A stretch of 64,000 bases of DNA from NCBI RefSeq assembly GCF_050563525.1, contig NZ_JBNXUN010000003.1, forward strand, positions 124,001-188,000. The letters are read 5' to 3'. The translations under genes and the position numbers were made by a program. Each line of letters opens with the position of its first letter. The stretch's first letter is position 1. A model generated the notes under the pieces. The model was given only the letters and a program-made list of their open reading frames with translations. It was not told the origin of the DNA and ran no database searches. Below, one piece after another: positions 37,056 to 45,223 of the stretch. Source of the stretch: Falsiroseomonas sp050563525 (GTDB lineage Bacteria > Pseudomonadota > Alphaproteobacteria > Acetobacterales > Acetobacteraceae).

Positions 37056-38678
37056 TCAGGCCCCCCAGTTGCTGCCACGGAAATCCATCGCGAAGGCGGG
37101 GCTCGCCTTCCAGCGAATGTCGCGGCGCTTGGCGGTGAAGGTCGCGTTCTGGTGGATCACGGTGTAGGCGGGGTCCTCGCGTTCCGTGATCTCCAGCATG
37201 CGGCGGAAGATGGCGCGGCGGCGCGGCCGGTCCGTGCTGGTTTCCAGTTCCACCGACAGGCGGTTCATCTCCTCGTTCGTCCACTCGCCGACCTGCTGCT
37301 GCTGGCCGTTCGGGCCGTGCTGGTTGACGATGGACGAGACCGGATCGTTGAAGGGCGCGCTGTTGGACCAGTCACGGATGGCGCGCGTCGGGCTGCGCTC
37401 CAGGATCTGCGACCAGTTCTCCTTCATCTCGATCTGCACGTTCAGGCCGACCTGGCGCCACATCTCGACCAGCACCTGCGCCGTCGCGTTCTGGTTGGTG
37501 TAGTAGTTGTTCAGCAGGCGATAGGGGATCGGCTCGCCACGGTAGTTCGCCTCCCGCAGCAGCCGGCGCGCCAAGGCCGGGTCGTAGGCGGGCACGGACC
37601 AGTCGGCGTGGAACATCTCGTCGTAGTAGGGCCATTGCAGCCCCTTCGGCACTTCGGTGCGGCCGGCCCACAGGCTGTCGACGATCGCCTGGCGATCCAT
37701 CGCATGCGTGATGGCGCGGCGGACGCGCGCATCGCGCAGCGCGGGGAAGGTCTTGTCGAAGCAGATCAGGCGGTGGTTGAGGATGGTGCCGCCCTGCACC
37801 TCGAAGGCGCGGTTGGCCTCGATGCCGGGAATCTGGTCCGGCGGCAGGTCGCAGGCGAACTGGTATTCGCCTGACAGCAGGCCGTTGATGCGGGAGGACA
37901 CCTCCGGCACCTCGACGAAGCGGATCTGCCGCAGCGGCGGGCGGCCGCCCCAATACGCGTCATGCGCGACCAGCGTCAGCGACACGTCGGGGCGGTATTC
38001 GGCCACCATGTAGGGGCCCGTGGTGACGGGCTTGCGCGCCCAGTCCAGCCAGGTCGCCGCCTCCTCGAAGCCGCGGCGGCTCATGATCTCGCTGCCGTAG
38101 CGGGACAGGCGACCTTCCAGCGTCACGTCCGGCGTCGCGTTGTGGAAGCGCACCGTGTACTTGTCGACCGCCTCCACCCGCTCCAGCGCCGGCCAGGACC
38201 GGCGGGCGACGGCGGGGACTTCCGGCGGCAGTTCCTTGCCGGCCCGCGGCGCCGGCATCCCCTCCCCGATCGGAATCGTGCGGCCCTGCGCGGTGGCCAG
38301 CGTGGTGCCGAACATGCGGTCGCGGGAGAAGGAGAACACCACGTCCTCCGCCGTCATCTCATCGCCGTTGTGGAAGCGCACGCCGGGCCGCAGCTTGAGC
38401 TCGACCACCTGGTCCGAGATGCGGCGCCATTCCGTGGCGAGTCCCGGTACGGCGCCGAGCTGGCCGAGCCAGTCGCGGCTGATCAGCCCTTCCCACAGGG
38501 AGGAGAAGAACACGCGCTCGCCGACGTTGGACTGCTCGCGCAGCACTTCCAGCGTGTTGCTGTTCACCACCTTCTGCACGGCGATGGTGATGGAGGGGCG
38601 GTTGTCGCCCTGCGCGATGGCGAAGCGCGGCAGCGCCAGCGCCGGCGCGGCGAGGATCAGGCGGCGGGAGATCTGCAT
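37056..38678 (-). CDS. ABC solute-binding protein, family 5 (tandem paralogue)
   Basis: 540 residues. The signal peptide MQISRRLILAAPALALPRFA has an SRR motif that fits the Tat pattern loosely. It has family 5 marks GVRFHNGDEMTAEDVVFSFS and DAYWGGRPPLRQIRF. It is an evident tandem duplicate of the neighbouring binding protein, yet the C-terminal tails stay nearly identical (AMDFRGxNWGA) while surface and N-terminal regions differ. The two may give the importer two ligand ranges. Starts 11 bp after the stop of the sulfatase-superfamily hydrolase gene. Confidence 0.92.
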   Translation of the reverse strand: MQISRRLILAAPALALPRFAIAQGDNRPSITIAVQKVVNSNTLEVLREQSNVGERVFFSSLWEGLISRDWLGQLGAVPGLATEWRRISDQVVELKLRPGVRFHNGDEMTAEDVVFSFSRDRMFGTTLATAQGRTIPIGEGMPAPRAGKELPPEVPAVARRSWPALERVEAVDKYTVRFHNATPDVTLEGRLSRYGSEIMSRRGFEEAATWLDWARKPVTTGPYMVAEYRPDVSLTLVAHDAYWGGRPPLRQIRFVEVPEVSSRINGLLSGEYQFACDLPPDQIPGIEANRAFEVQGGTILNHRLICFDKTFPALRDARVRRAITHAMDRQAIVDSLWAGRTEVPKGLQWPYYDEMFHADWSVPAYDPALARRLLREANYRGEPIPYRLLNNYYTNQNATAQVLVEMWRQVGLNVQIEMKENWSQILERSPTRAIRDWSNSAPFNDPVSSIVNQHGPNGQQQQVGEWTNEEMNRLSVELETSTDRPRRRAIFRRMLEITEREDPAYTVIHQNATFTAKRRDIRWKASPAFAMDFRGSNWGA

Positions 38679-38689
38679 GGCGTGGCTCC

Positions 38690-40252
38690 TTATTCGGCGG
38701 CGGCGCGGAGCGCGGGCGATGCCGGGCGGCGCTCGTCCAGGCCCTGCGGCGTGGCACGGAAATGGGTCAGGGTGCGTTCAGCGTGGCGCAGCCGCAGGGA
38801 CAGGGCGCGCTGGGCGTAGTCCTTTACGCGGCCCGCGTAGTCCGGGTCCTCGGCGCGGTTCTCGAACTGGTTCGGGTCGCGCTTCAGGTCGAAGAACAGC
38901 GGCGGCAGGGCGGCGAAGTGGACATATTTGTAGTCGGCATCCTGCACGACGCAGAGGCTGGAGGTGTCCATCGTCAGGCCGAGCGCGGTCTCGGGCTGCG
39001 AGTAGTGGATGTCGCGAAAATCGTATTCGTAGTGGTGCAGGTCGCGCCAATCGGCAGGCTTGTCTCCCGCCAGCAGCGGCAGCAGGGACCGGCCATCCGC
39101 GGCGCGTGGCGCCTCGCCACCCAGCCATTCCAGGATGGTCGGCATCACGTCGACGCTTTCGGTCAGCGCCTCGTCGACCTGGCCCGCACGCGCCGTGCCG
39201 CCGGCGCCCTTCACGACCAGCGGGATGCGGAAGCTCTCGTCGAAATAGCCGAGCTTGCCGAGCAGCCAGTGGTCACCGAGTTGCTCGCCATGGTCGGAGG
39301 TGAAGATGATGCTGGTGTCATCCCACTGCCCGGTCTGCTCGAGGTAGGCAAAGACACGGCCGAGCGCGTCGTCGATCTCGGTCATCAAGCCGCAATAGCT
39401 GGCGCGCATCTGCCGGATGCTGGCCTCGTCGAGCCCGGCGCCGGCGCCCTTGGCGCCGTGGAAGAAGCTGCCTTGGCCGATGGCGCGCAGGTAGTGGCGC
39501 AGCAACGGATGCTGTTCCGCCTCCGCCTCCCACCGCGGCGCGCGGATCGGAGCCGGCATGTCGGCCGGGTCGTACATGGTGTTGTAGGGCGCCGGCGCGA
39601 TGAAGGGCGGGTGCGGGCGGTAGTAGCCGAGGTGCAGGAACCAGGGCCTGTCGCCCTTGCCCTTCAGGTAGGTCAGCGCCTTCTCCGTGAAGAAGGTGGT
39701 GTCCGACAGCTCCTTCGGGATGCGGGAGGGACGGTTCGTGGCGCCGGGCACGGCGTCCTCGCCCTCCGGCAGCCAGATGTCCTCGCGCTTCGCCGGAAGC
39801 TCATAGCCCTGGTGCGCCAGCCAGCCGAAATAGCCATCCATGTTCGGCTCGAAGGCGCCGACACTTCGGAAACCGTCCATCAGGTCGCCGAGCGTGGTGA
39901 AGCGCGGGTCCTTCGGGCCGGTGCTGCGCGGGTCCGGCGTCGTCGTCGTGTAGCCGATCAGCGCCGGATCGTAGCCGATCAGGCGCAACTGCTTGCCGAG
40001 GTTGGTGTGGCGCGCATCCAGCGGCACCGTGTTCTGCACGGCGCGATGGTTCATCAGGTACAGTCCGGTCAGCAGGCTGGCGCGCGCTGGCCCGCAGGGT
40101 ACGGTATTGGTGACGTGGTTGCGGAACGTCACGCCCTCGCGGCACAGCCGGTCCAGGTTCGGCGTGCGCAGGAATCCGGCGCCGAGTGCGGGCACGAAGT
40201 CCGCCCGCCACTGATCCACCACGATGAGGAGAACATTCTGCCGTCGCGCCAT
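38690..40252 (-). CDS. Phosphonate-monoester-hydrolase-like enzyme (sulfatase superfamily)
   Basis: 520 residues from the ATG at 40252. The metal site starts LLIVVDQWRAD, and the formylglycine motif is VPCGPARASLLTGLYLMNHR with Cys53 (C-x-P-x-R), to be oxidised by a formylglycine-generating enzyme. Further metal ligands are in FTSDHGEQLGDH. The segments NTVPCGPARAS and NHRAVQNTVPLDARH match, from memory, the Rhizobium/Burkholderia phosphonate monoester hydrolases (PMH, PehA), promiscuous enzymes cleaving phosphonate monoesters, phosphodiesters and sulfate esters. It heads an eight-gene operon with a full ABC importer. A hairpin with the ribosome site in its loop abuts the start codon. Confidence 0.9.
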   Translation of the reverse strand: MARRQNVLLIVVDQWRADFVPALGAGFLRTPNLDRLCREGVTFRNHVTNTVPCGPARASLLTGLYLMNHRAVQNTVPLDARHTNLGKQLRLIGYDPALIGYTTTTPDPRSTGPKDPRFTTLGDLMDGFRSVGAFEPNMDGYFGWLAHQGYELPAKREDIWLPEGEDAVPGATNRPSRIPKELSDTTFFTEKALTYLKGKGDRPWFLHLGYYRPHPPFIAPAPYNTMYDPADMPAPIRAPRWEAEAEQHPLLRHYLRAIGQGSFFHGAKGAGAGLDEASIRQMRASYCGLMTEIDDALGRVFAYLEQTGQWDDTSIIFTSDHGEQLGDHWLLGKLGYFDESFRIPLVVKGAGGTARAGQVDEALTESVDVMPTILEWLGGEAPRAADGRSLLPLLAGDKPADWRDLHHYEYDFRDIHYSQPETALGLTMDTSSLCVVQDADYKYVHFAALPPLFFDLKRDPNQFENRAEDPDYAGRVKDYAQRALSLRLRHAERTLTHFRATPQGLDERRPASPALRAAAE

Positions 40253-40277
40253 GCCGCATCGCTCCATCCGATGCGGC
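40253..40277 (-). promoter_or_regulatory. Start-codon-proximal hairpin presenting the ribosome site in its loop
   Basis: On the minus strand, GCCGCATCG and CGATGCGGC pair perfectly over 9 bp around the 7-base loop GATGGAG; the ATG of the hydrolase follows immediately. The only Shine-Dalgarno-like sequence, GGAG, lies in the loop. The fold would bring it into a fixed position or control access. The structure is seen; the role is inferred. Confidence 0.5.
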
Positions 40278-40450
40278 GGGACTTACCGGGCGAGCCGCGA
40301 CGGCTGTGTGACGGTCGCGCTGAGACTTTGTGACAGAAGCAGGCGGGGACGCCGGGGCATGCCGCGGGTCGGCTTCCGCAGCCCGCGCGCGCCCTGTCCA
40401 AGAACGAACCTTCAGGGCGCGTTCACAGGTCGCATGTCATCCTGCATCGC

Positions 40451-41464
40451 ATGTACACACCGGATCTCGGCATCCTGGATCGTTATGCGATGGCGCAGCC
40501 CGACCGCGCCCCGACCTTCGCCGAACGAGGTGTCGCCGTCCCGTTCACGACCCCGATGCTGGCCGGGGCGCGGCTTCGTCGCGCGGCTACAGGTGGATCG
40601 GAGCTTGTCCTGGCTGGCCTCGGCGGCCGCGGCATCTATGTGTTGAAATGGGAGGCGGCCATCAACCTCGCTTCGCCGACCCTGCATGACCACCAGCTCT
40701 GGCCACACTTGGCGGCGCTTCCGACCATCACGCCCGCACGCGTGCGTCAGGCGGCCTGCTCCGTTGCCGCGATCGGGCTCGCCGGCCGGGACGCGGCGGC
40801 AGCGTCCATCGCGGTGCTTGCCGTTCTCATGAAGGCCCGCGAAAGGGCCGAGCAGCGGCTTGGTGGCGCAACCAGCCCGTCGATGAACCCGCAGCAGGTG
40901 CAGTCTTGCCGGTCCAGCCTCGTCGAGCTGCTCGCGACGATCGAAGCCGGCGCTGGTGACGTCCTCGGAGGTCGCCATGCCGCGATCGAGCGGCTTGGCG
41001 CGGAGCTGCTGGCCCTCGCCGAAAAGCTTCCGGACGGGCCCGAGCGCCGGGCAGCAACGCTCATCGCGGCAGGCGCGCGCCTCACGCTCGCGGCGCTGCC
41101 CTGCTGCCTCCGTCCGCTCCACGCGTCGCTGTTGCACCTGCCGGCCCGCATTGCCGGCAATGAGCGGGTCCTGGCCGAGATCGGCGAGCAGGCGGGACGC
41201 CTCGATCTCCTGCTGGACGGGTGGTCCGGCCTGATCGCGCTCTGGGACGAGATCCCGCCAGTCAAGCGCCGCGACTTCCTCGGTGATCTCCTGGCTGGCC
41301 TGCCGGTGCCGGCGCGCGAAGCGGATGACTGGTCTCAGCTGCTGACCGGGTGGGACAGCCTCGCCTCCGCACAACGCCGGCTACCGCTCAAGCCGAGTTG
41401 GGCGCGCGGCGGTCGCATGGCGCTCATCGCGCTGCACGAGGCCCGGCGAGCGCGCGCGCCGTGA
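40451..41464 (+). CDS. Protein of unknown function (first of a coupled pair)
   Basis: 337 residues, not recognised. It opens MYTPDLGILDRYAMAQPDRA and has a small beta-rich N-terminal part (LVLAGLGGRGIYVLKWE), after which nearly everything is Ala/Leu/Arg-rich helix (RQAACSVAAIGLAGRDAAAASI, ELLATIEAGAGDVLGGRH, GRLDLLLDGWSGLIALWDE). No signal peptide, membrane segment, zinc motif or Walker motif was found. It overlaps the next gene by GTGA, so the two proteins are made together and may form a complex. It is divergent from the phosphonate-ester operon, 198 bp away. Confidence 0.75.
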   Translation: MYTPDLGILDRYAMAQPDRAPTFAERGVAVPFTTPMLAGARLRRAATGGSELVLAGLGGRGIYVLKWEAAINLASPTLHDHQLWPHLAALPTITPARVRQAACSVAAIGLAGRDAAAASIAVLAVLMKARERAEQRLGGATSPSMNPQQVQSCRSSLVELLATIEAGAGDVLGGRHAAIERLGAELLALAEKLPDGPERRAATLIAAGARLTLAALPCCLRPLHASLLHLPARIAGNERVLAEIGEQAGRLDLLLDGWSGLIALWDEIPPVKRRDFLGDLLAGLPVPAREADDWSQLLTGWDSLASAQRRLPLKPSWARGGRMALIALHEARRARAP

Positions 41465-42687
41465 CGCTTCTCGGCTCCGATGCACGGCAGATCCGTGCCG
41501 CCCTGGCCACAGCGCCCGACGGAACACTTGGCCGGATCGTCGGTATCCTGGACAGGATCGCCAACCGTGGAGAGGCGGATGCTCTCCTTACCTCCGTGCG
41601 CCCGAGGCTGCAGCGGCTGCGACCTGTCCGGCCGATGCAGTTCTTGCGGCTGCTCGCCCTGCCGCTTGAAGGCGCGCTTGTCTCGACCTCGGCATGGATG
41701 CGGAGCCCCACGGCGATTCCACGCTCCGCGCTTGCCCCGCTCGGCGAGGCTGTGCGCGCCGCGCTCGGGGGCGAGGTGGAGGCGATCGAAGCCGCCTGCG
41801 CCAACAGGTCCATGGATGATGAGGCGTCGGTTGCCGCATTGGGGGCGCGGCTCTGGCTTGCGGCCGGGGTGGCCGTGCTGCCGCGCGCAGGCGGGGCTTG
41901 GGACCGCGCCGGATTGCCGCACGATGCGACGGGGCCGATCGTGGACCTTGCGGCGGCGCTCTGGCGGCATGGCGTCGCGCTGCTGGCGGCCCGGCGGAGC
42001 GCCTGCGACGGACCACCGGAGTCCGTCCTGCGCGCAACGCTGGGGCCGATCGTGGCGGAGGGTCCGGCGGCGCTCGCCGCAGCCACGGTGCTGCTGCTGC
42101 GGGAAGCCGCGGCGCCGGCCCGTGTGGCCTGGGTGGCGGGCGGCTTCGCGCCGGTCGTGGTGCGGCTGGCCGAGGATGCCCTGTACGATCTGCTCCTGGC
42201 GCACGCCACGGCCGTTTCATCCGCGCCGAGCCTTGGGGAGATGGCCGACTACGCCGAGGCGCTGGTCAGCCGTCTCGAGGATGCCGACGACTATGGCCCC
42301 CCGGCCGGACGAGAGGAGCGACGGCGCAACATGGCCGCGATCCGTGGGGAGACCGCGGCGGCATGCCGGAGCCGGTATGAAGGGGGCTTGCTGTCCGATC
42401 TGCTCGATGCGGTGACGGGCCTTGCCGGCCTTCCCTGCCGGGCGGATGACGAAGCGGTTCGGAAGCTGGAGGATGCCGCGCGCGACCTGCGGCGGCTCGA
42501 GGCTGCGGGGCGCCGGCTCGGCGAGTGCTCGGCCTTCGACCGCGCGCGGGCGGACATCACGCCGAGGCTGCTGGCACTGGCCGCCGGGAGAAGCGGGCTT
42601 ACGCGCATCGAGCTGGCGCGGGTCGTCGAGATCATCGCCGGCGCGCAAGCCGCGCTCCCCCTCGTGACCTTCGACGCCGAAAGCTGA
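41461..42687 (+). CDS. Protein of unknown function (second of a coupled pair)
   Basis: 408 residues with a GTG start inside the GTGA overlap with the upstream gene; upstream in-frame starts would run through it. Almost entirely alpha-helical by composition (Ala, Leu, Arg, Glu), with Trp/Leu-rich stretches (RLWLAAGVAVLPRAGGAWDR, AALWRHGVALLAARRS) and a central Cys pair in ACANRSMDD and ACRSRYEGG. No known domain was recognised. The similar helical character of both proteins suggests a shared or duplicated scaffold, but no clear sequence repeat between them was seen. Confidence 0.75.
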   Translation: MTLLGSDARQIRAALATAPDGTLGRIVGILDRIANRGEADALLTSVRPRLQRLRPVRPMQFLRLLALPLEGALVSTSAWMRSPTAIPRSALAPLGEAVRAALGGEVEAIEAACANRSMDDEASVAALGARLWLAAGVAVLPRAGGAWDRAGLPHDATGPIVDLAAALWRHGVALLAARRSACDGPPESVLRATLGPIVAEGPAALAAATVLLLREAAAPARVAWVAGGFAPVVVRLAEDALYDLLLAHATAVSSAPSLGEMADYAEALVSRLEDADDYGPPAGREERRRNMAAIRGETAAACRSRYEGGLLSDLLDAVTGLAGLPCRADDEAVRKLEDAARDLRRLEAAGRRLGECSAFDRARADITPRLLALAAGRSGLTRIELARVVEIIAGAQAALPLVTFDAES

Positions 42688-42809
42688 ACAGCGCTGCCCT
42701 GCGCGGCGGCCAGGCGCCCGCAAACAGCACCAAGTTAATTTGCTCAAGATTTATTCTGCGAAAATTTGCAATTGGATGGCGCCGACGTCGGGCTCGAGGA
42801 GTTCCTGCC

Positions 42810-43440
42810 ATGTCGTTCGTCCACCGCCCCGCGCCCCTGCGCGGAAGGGTGCCGCAGCGTCTTGTCCCAGAGGCCCTGGCAGCCCTGGCCTTGGGGATGT
42901 CGCCTGCCCTGGCACAGCCGGCGGCCACGCCCGCGGAGGGCGAGGTGCGGCTGCCCGCCATGATCCTCTTGCCATCGGTGAAGACGACTGCCCTGCGCAA
43001 CGAGCGCCGGCTGCCGGACATGCCCGCCACCGTCGACGTCATCCCCGGCACCGAGCTCGACCGCCAGCTGGCACGCAACGCGAAGGATGGGTTCCGCCAC
43101 GCCCCCTGCGTCACCGTCAACCGATCGTGCGCGTCACCGACAACACCCGCGACGTGGTCCGTCGCGCAACAATTCCCGCTCGCCCGACGGCATCTTGAAC
43201 TGCACGCGCAACCTGTCCTTCGGCGCCACGCCCTACAACCGCTTCGACCCCACCGACCTCGGCGCGGACAACGACTTCGCCCGTCTGGTGCTGGACGAGC
43301 TGTTCTTGCTCTACGCGAGCTACGGCGCGGGCTTCAAGCAGCCGACGGCGGAACAGCGCCACACCTCGCTTCCCGGCACCACTTCAACCTGGTGCCGAAC
43401 CCGGGACGGTGGCCGGAGCAGGTGCGTAGCGTGGATCGCA
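42810..43440 (+). pseudogene. TonB-dependent receptor remnant (haem/haemoglobin-receptor-like)
   Basis: Starts normally at the ATG at 42810 (ribosome site GAGGAG) with a signal peptide-like LAALALGMSPALAQP. It continues into a plug-domain start, MPATVDVIPGTELDRQLARNA. After RHAPCVTVNR the frame breaks. Receptor barrel segments reappear in other frames: ELFLLYASYGAGFKQPTAEQ near 43300-43360, then NLVPNPGRWPEQVRSVD in the original frame. A normal receptor has 650-750 residues, so most of the barrel has been deleted and at least two frameshifts remain. It sits beside zinc-regulation genes and may once have been part of the zinc regulon. Confidence 0.75.
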
Positions 43441-43525
43441 TGACGCCCGACCCAGGTCGCACAGCCGGCGTGGCAGCGCCGATTGCACTTTCTCCCTCCG
43501 GCCGATCCAACCTAGTCTAGGCGGG

Positions 43526-43807
43526 ATGATGAAGCGTCGATCGATCCTCCCTGCCCTGTTCATCGCCCCGGCCCTTCCGGCTGCGGCCTGGACATTACGG
43601 CCGCATGACGGGGCCAGCAGGCCCGCCTCCTGCGGCTTGCGCTGCGACGGCGAACAGATCACGACCAGCGTACGGATCCACACCGTCGACCTGCGCAGTC
43701 CCGAAGCGGCGGACCCTGCGGAGCGGCGCTCCCGTCTCCGTTGCCCGGCCTGCGGCCGGCCCATCAACGGCGACCACCCTGGCACGGATCTGCCTGAACT
43801 CTCCTGA
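43526..43807 (+). CDS. Small secreted-type hypothetical protein
   Basis: 93 residues. The start MMKRRSILPALFIAPALPAAA looks like a short signal peptide. Two Cys pairs follow: CGLRC near residues 36-40 and CPACGRP near 73-79, a possible zinc-binding arrangement. No family was recognised. It lies between a TonB-receptor remnant and a broken acetyltransferase gene, so it may itself be decaying or spurious; the signal peptide and cysteine pairs are the only support. Confidence 0.35.
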   Translation: MMKRRSILPALFIAPALPAAAWTLRPHDGASRPASCGLRCDGEQITTSVRIHTVDLRSPEAADPAERRSRLRCPACGRPINGDHPGTDLPELS

Positions 43808-44288
43808 CCCGGGCGGCGGCACCCGACGATCTTCCCGCGCTGGTCGACATCTACAACCACTACGTCCTCGACGGCCACGTCACCTTCGCGACGACGCCGC
43901 AGACCGTGCAGTCCCGCCTGCCCTGGTTCGAGACCTTCGGCGAGGAGCGCCACCGACTGCTGGTGGCCATCGCGGGCGGGGCGCTGGTCGGCTACGCCTC
44001 CAGCAGCCCCTTCCGCCCCGGCCCCGCCTTCGACGCCAAGAGGAGGCCAGCATCTGCCTGGATCCCCGGCACCGCGACCGCGGCACCGGCACGGCGCTGT
44101 GCACCGCGCTGCTCGAACACCTCACGCAGCAGCCGGTCCACCTGGTCGTGGCCGGCGTTGCGTTGCCGAACGAGGCCTCGCTCGTGCTGCACCGCAGGAT
44201 AAGCTTCGCCGAGGTAGGAACGTTCCGAAAATGCGCCCGAAAGCCTGGCGAATGGACCAGTTCCACCTGGTTCGAGCGGCCGCTGTAG
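43804..44288 (+). pseudogene. Frameshifted GNAT acetyltransferase (phosphinothricin/PatN-like)
   Basis: The first frame reads LTRAAAPDDLPALVDIYNHY, then VTFATTPQTVQSRLPWF and ALVGYASSSPFRPGPAFD, typical of Pat-type GNATs. Near 44040, after FDAK, a one-base shift moves the homology to another frame, which continues ASICLDPRHRDRGTGTALC (acetyl-CoA loop), GVALPNEASLVLHRR and ends TWFERPL. No ATG, GTG or TTG start exists after the in-frame stop at 43795. The gene is therefore broken at the 5' end and by the frameshift, unless the shift is a sequencing error. Confidence 0.8.
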
Positions 44289-44326
44289 CCCAACGCCCGG
44301 CGCCGACTATCCACGACCTGATGAGG

Positions 44327-44634
44327 CTACAGGTCTATCGCCTCCCCGAGCTCCGGCACCAGCGCAAGCCAGTCCTGCGCGGGCAGCCCGGCCAGGCTGC
44401 CGCGCAGGGCGGTGACCGGGCCGCCATGGGTAACGGCGAGGACCCCCTCCCCCGGCGGCAGCGTGCGGAACCAGCCGAGCACCCGCTCTGCGAGTTCCGC
44501 GGTGCTCTCGCCGCCGCCGGGGCGCGACGCGTGTCGCGGCGAGCAGCATCACACCGGCGCGGTGCCTCCGGATCGGCGCCACGCATGCGGCAGCGGGTGC
44601 AGACCAGGAGCGTAGAAGGCTCATCGCCTCGCAT
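44327..44634 (-). pseudogene. Chimeric remnant: DUF1636 start joined to histidine phosphatase end
   Basis: From the ATG at 44634 the frame reads MRGDEPSTLLVCTRCRMRGA, the start of a DUF1636 metal-binding-type protein with its CxxC. It soon leaves homology. In another frame of the same strand GGESTAELAERVLGWFRTL, then VLAVTHGGPVTALRGSL and LPAQDWLALVPELGEAIDL run to the TAG at 44327-44329. This is the C-terminal end of a histidine phosphatase (CobC/GpmB type) with its second catalytic His in VTHGGP. A deletion seems to have removed the end of one gene and the start of the next. Both families occur in cobalamin/zinc (CobW) neighbourhoods, fitting the adjacent Zur genes. Confidence 0.75.
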
Positions 44635-44646
44635 CGGCAGTGACGT

Positions 44647-44659
44647 GTGATAATATCAC
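44647..44659. promoter_or_regulatory. Candidate Zur box (zur / DUF1636 divergent region)
   Basis: GTGATAATATCAC is a perfect palindrome around a central base. It shares the pattern GTKAT-N3-ATMAC with the site before aztD, in a divergent gap between zur and the decayed DUF1636 gene. This position fits zinc-dependent autoregulation; binding is inferred. Confidence 0.6.
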
Positions 44660-44743
44660 TTTGTGCGCAGGACCCTGGCCCTTCCGACCCGACGTCCGAC
44701 ACCGTTGGCCGCCCATGCCAAGCCGGCGTCGGCCGGAGAAGCC

Positions 44744-45175
44744 ATGCCTGCCAGGCCGTCACGCAACCAGGACCTCGTGCTCGGCGCCCTGCGCGCCGCG
44801 GCCGGAAGGGCGCTGACCGCCTATGAGGTGTTGGCCCAGCTCGGACCGGCCGGAATCCGTGGGCCACAGACGGTGTACCGGGCGCCCGACGCGTTGCAGC
44901 AGGCCGGCCTGATCCACCGAATCGAGAGCCTGAACGCTTTCACCCTTTGCGTACATGACAACGCCACGGGCCATCATGGTCCGGACCATCAGCACGATGC
45001 GGGTCATCGTCCCGCCTTCGCGGTCTGCCGGGGTTGCAGTGCCGTGCGGGAGTTGGAAGACGCGGCGCTGGCCGCCGTGCTGGGTGTGGTGGCCGATCGT
45101 ACCGGCTTTCGAGTCGAGGATCGCGTCATCGAGTTGGTCGGCGCCTGCCCCGCCTGCGCCAAGCCGCGCGGCTGA
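44744..45175 (+). CDS. zur: Fur-family zinc uptake regulator (Zur)
   Basis: 143 residues from the ATG at 44744, with GGAG 6-7 bases upstream; a GTG at 44663 just after the Zur-box palindrome is the alternative. The N-terminal winged helix has LGALRAAAGRALTAYEVLAQL and TVYRAPDALQQAGLIHRIES (DNA-recognition helix). The metal-rich part has HHGPDHQHDAGH, followed by CRGC and CPAC, the structural zinc pairs. This is the Zur branch rather than Fur, judged by the Tyr/Val-x-L helix and Cys pairs and by the zinc-chaperone gene downstream. With zinc bound it should repress aztD and the COG0523 gene. Confidence 0.85.
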   Translation: MPARPSRNQDLVLGALRAAAGRALTAYEVLAQLGPAGIRGPQTVYRAPDALQQAGLIHRIESLNAFTLCVHDNATGHHGPDHQHDAGHRPAFAVCRGCSAVRELEDAALAAVLGVVADRTGFRVEDRVIELVGACPACAKPRG

Positions 45176-45223
45176 TCGCGCCGCTGGTACCCGGCACGCG
45201 CTTGCGGATGCCGTCCACCGGAT

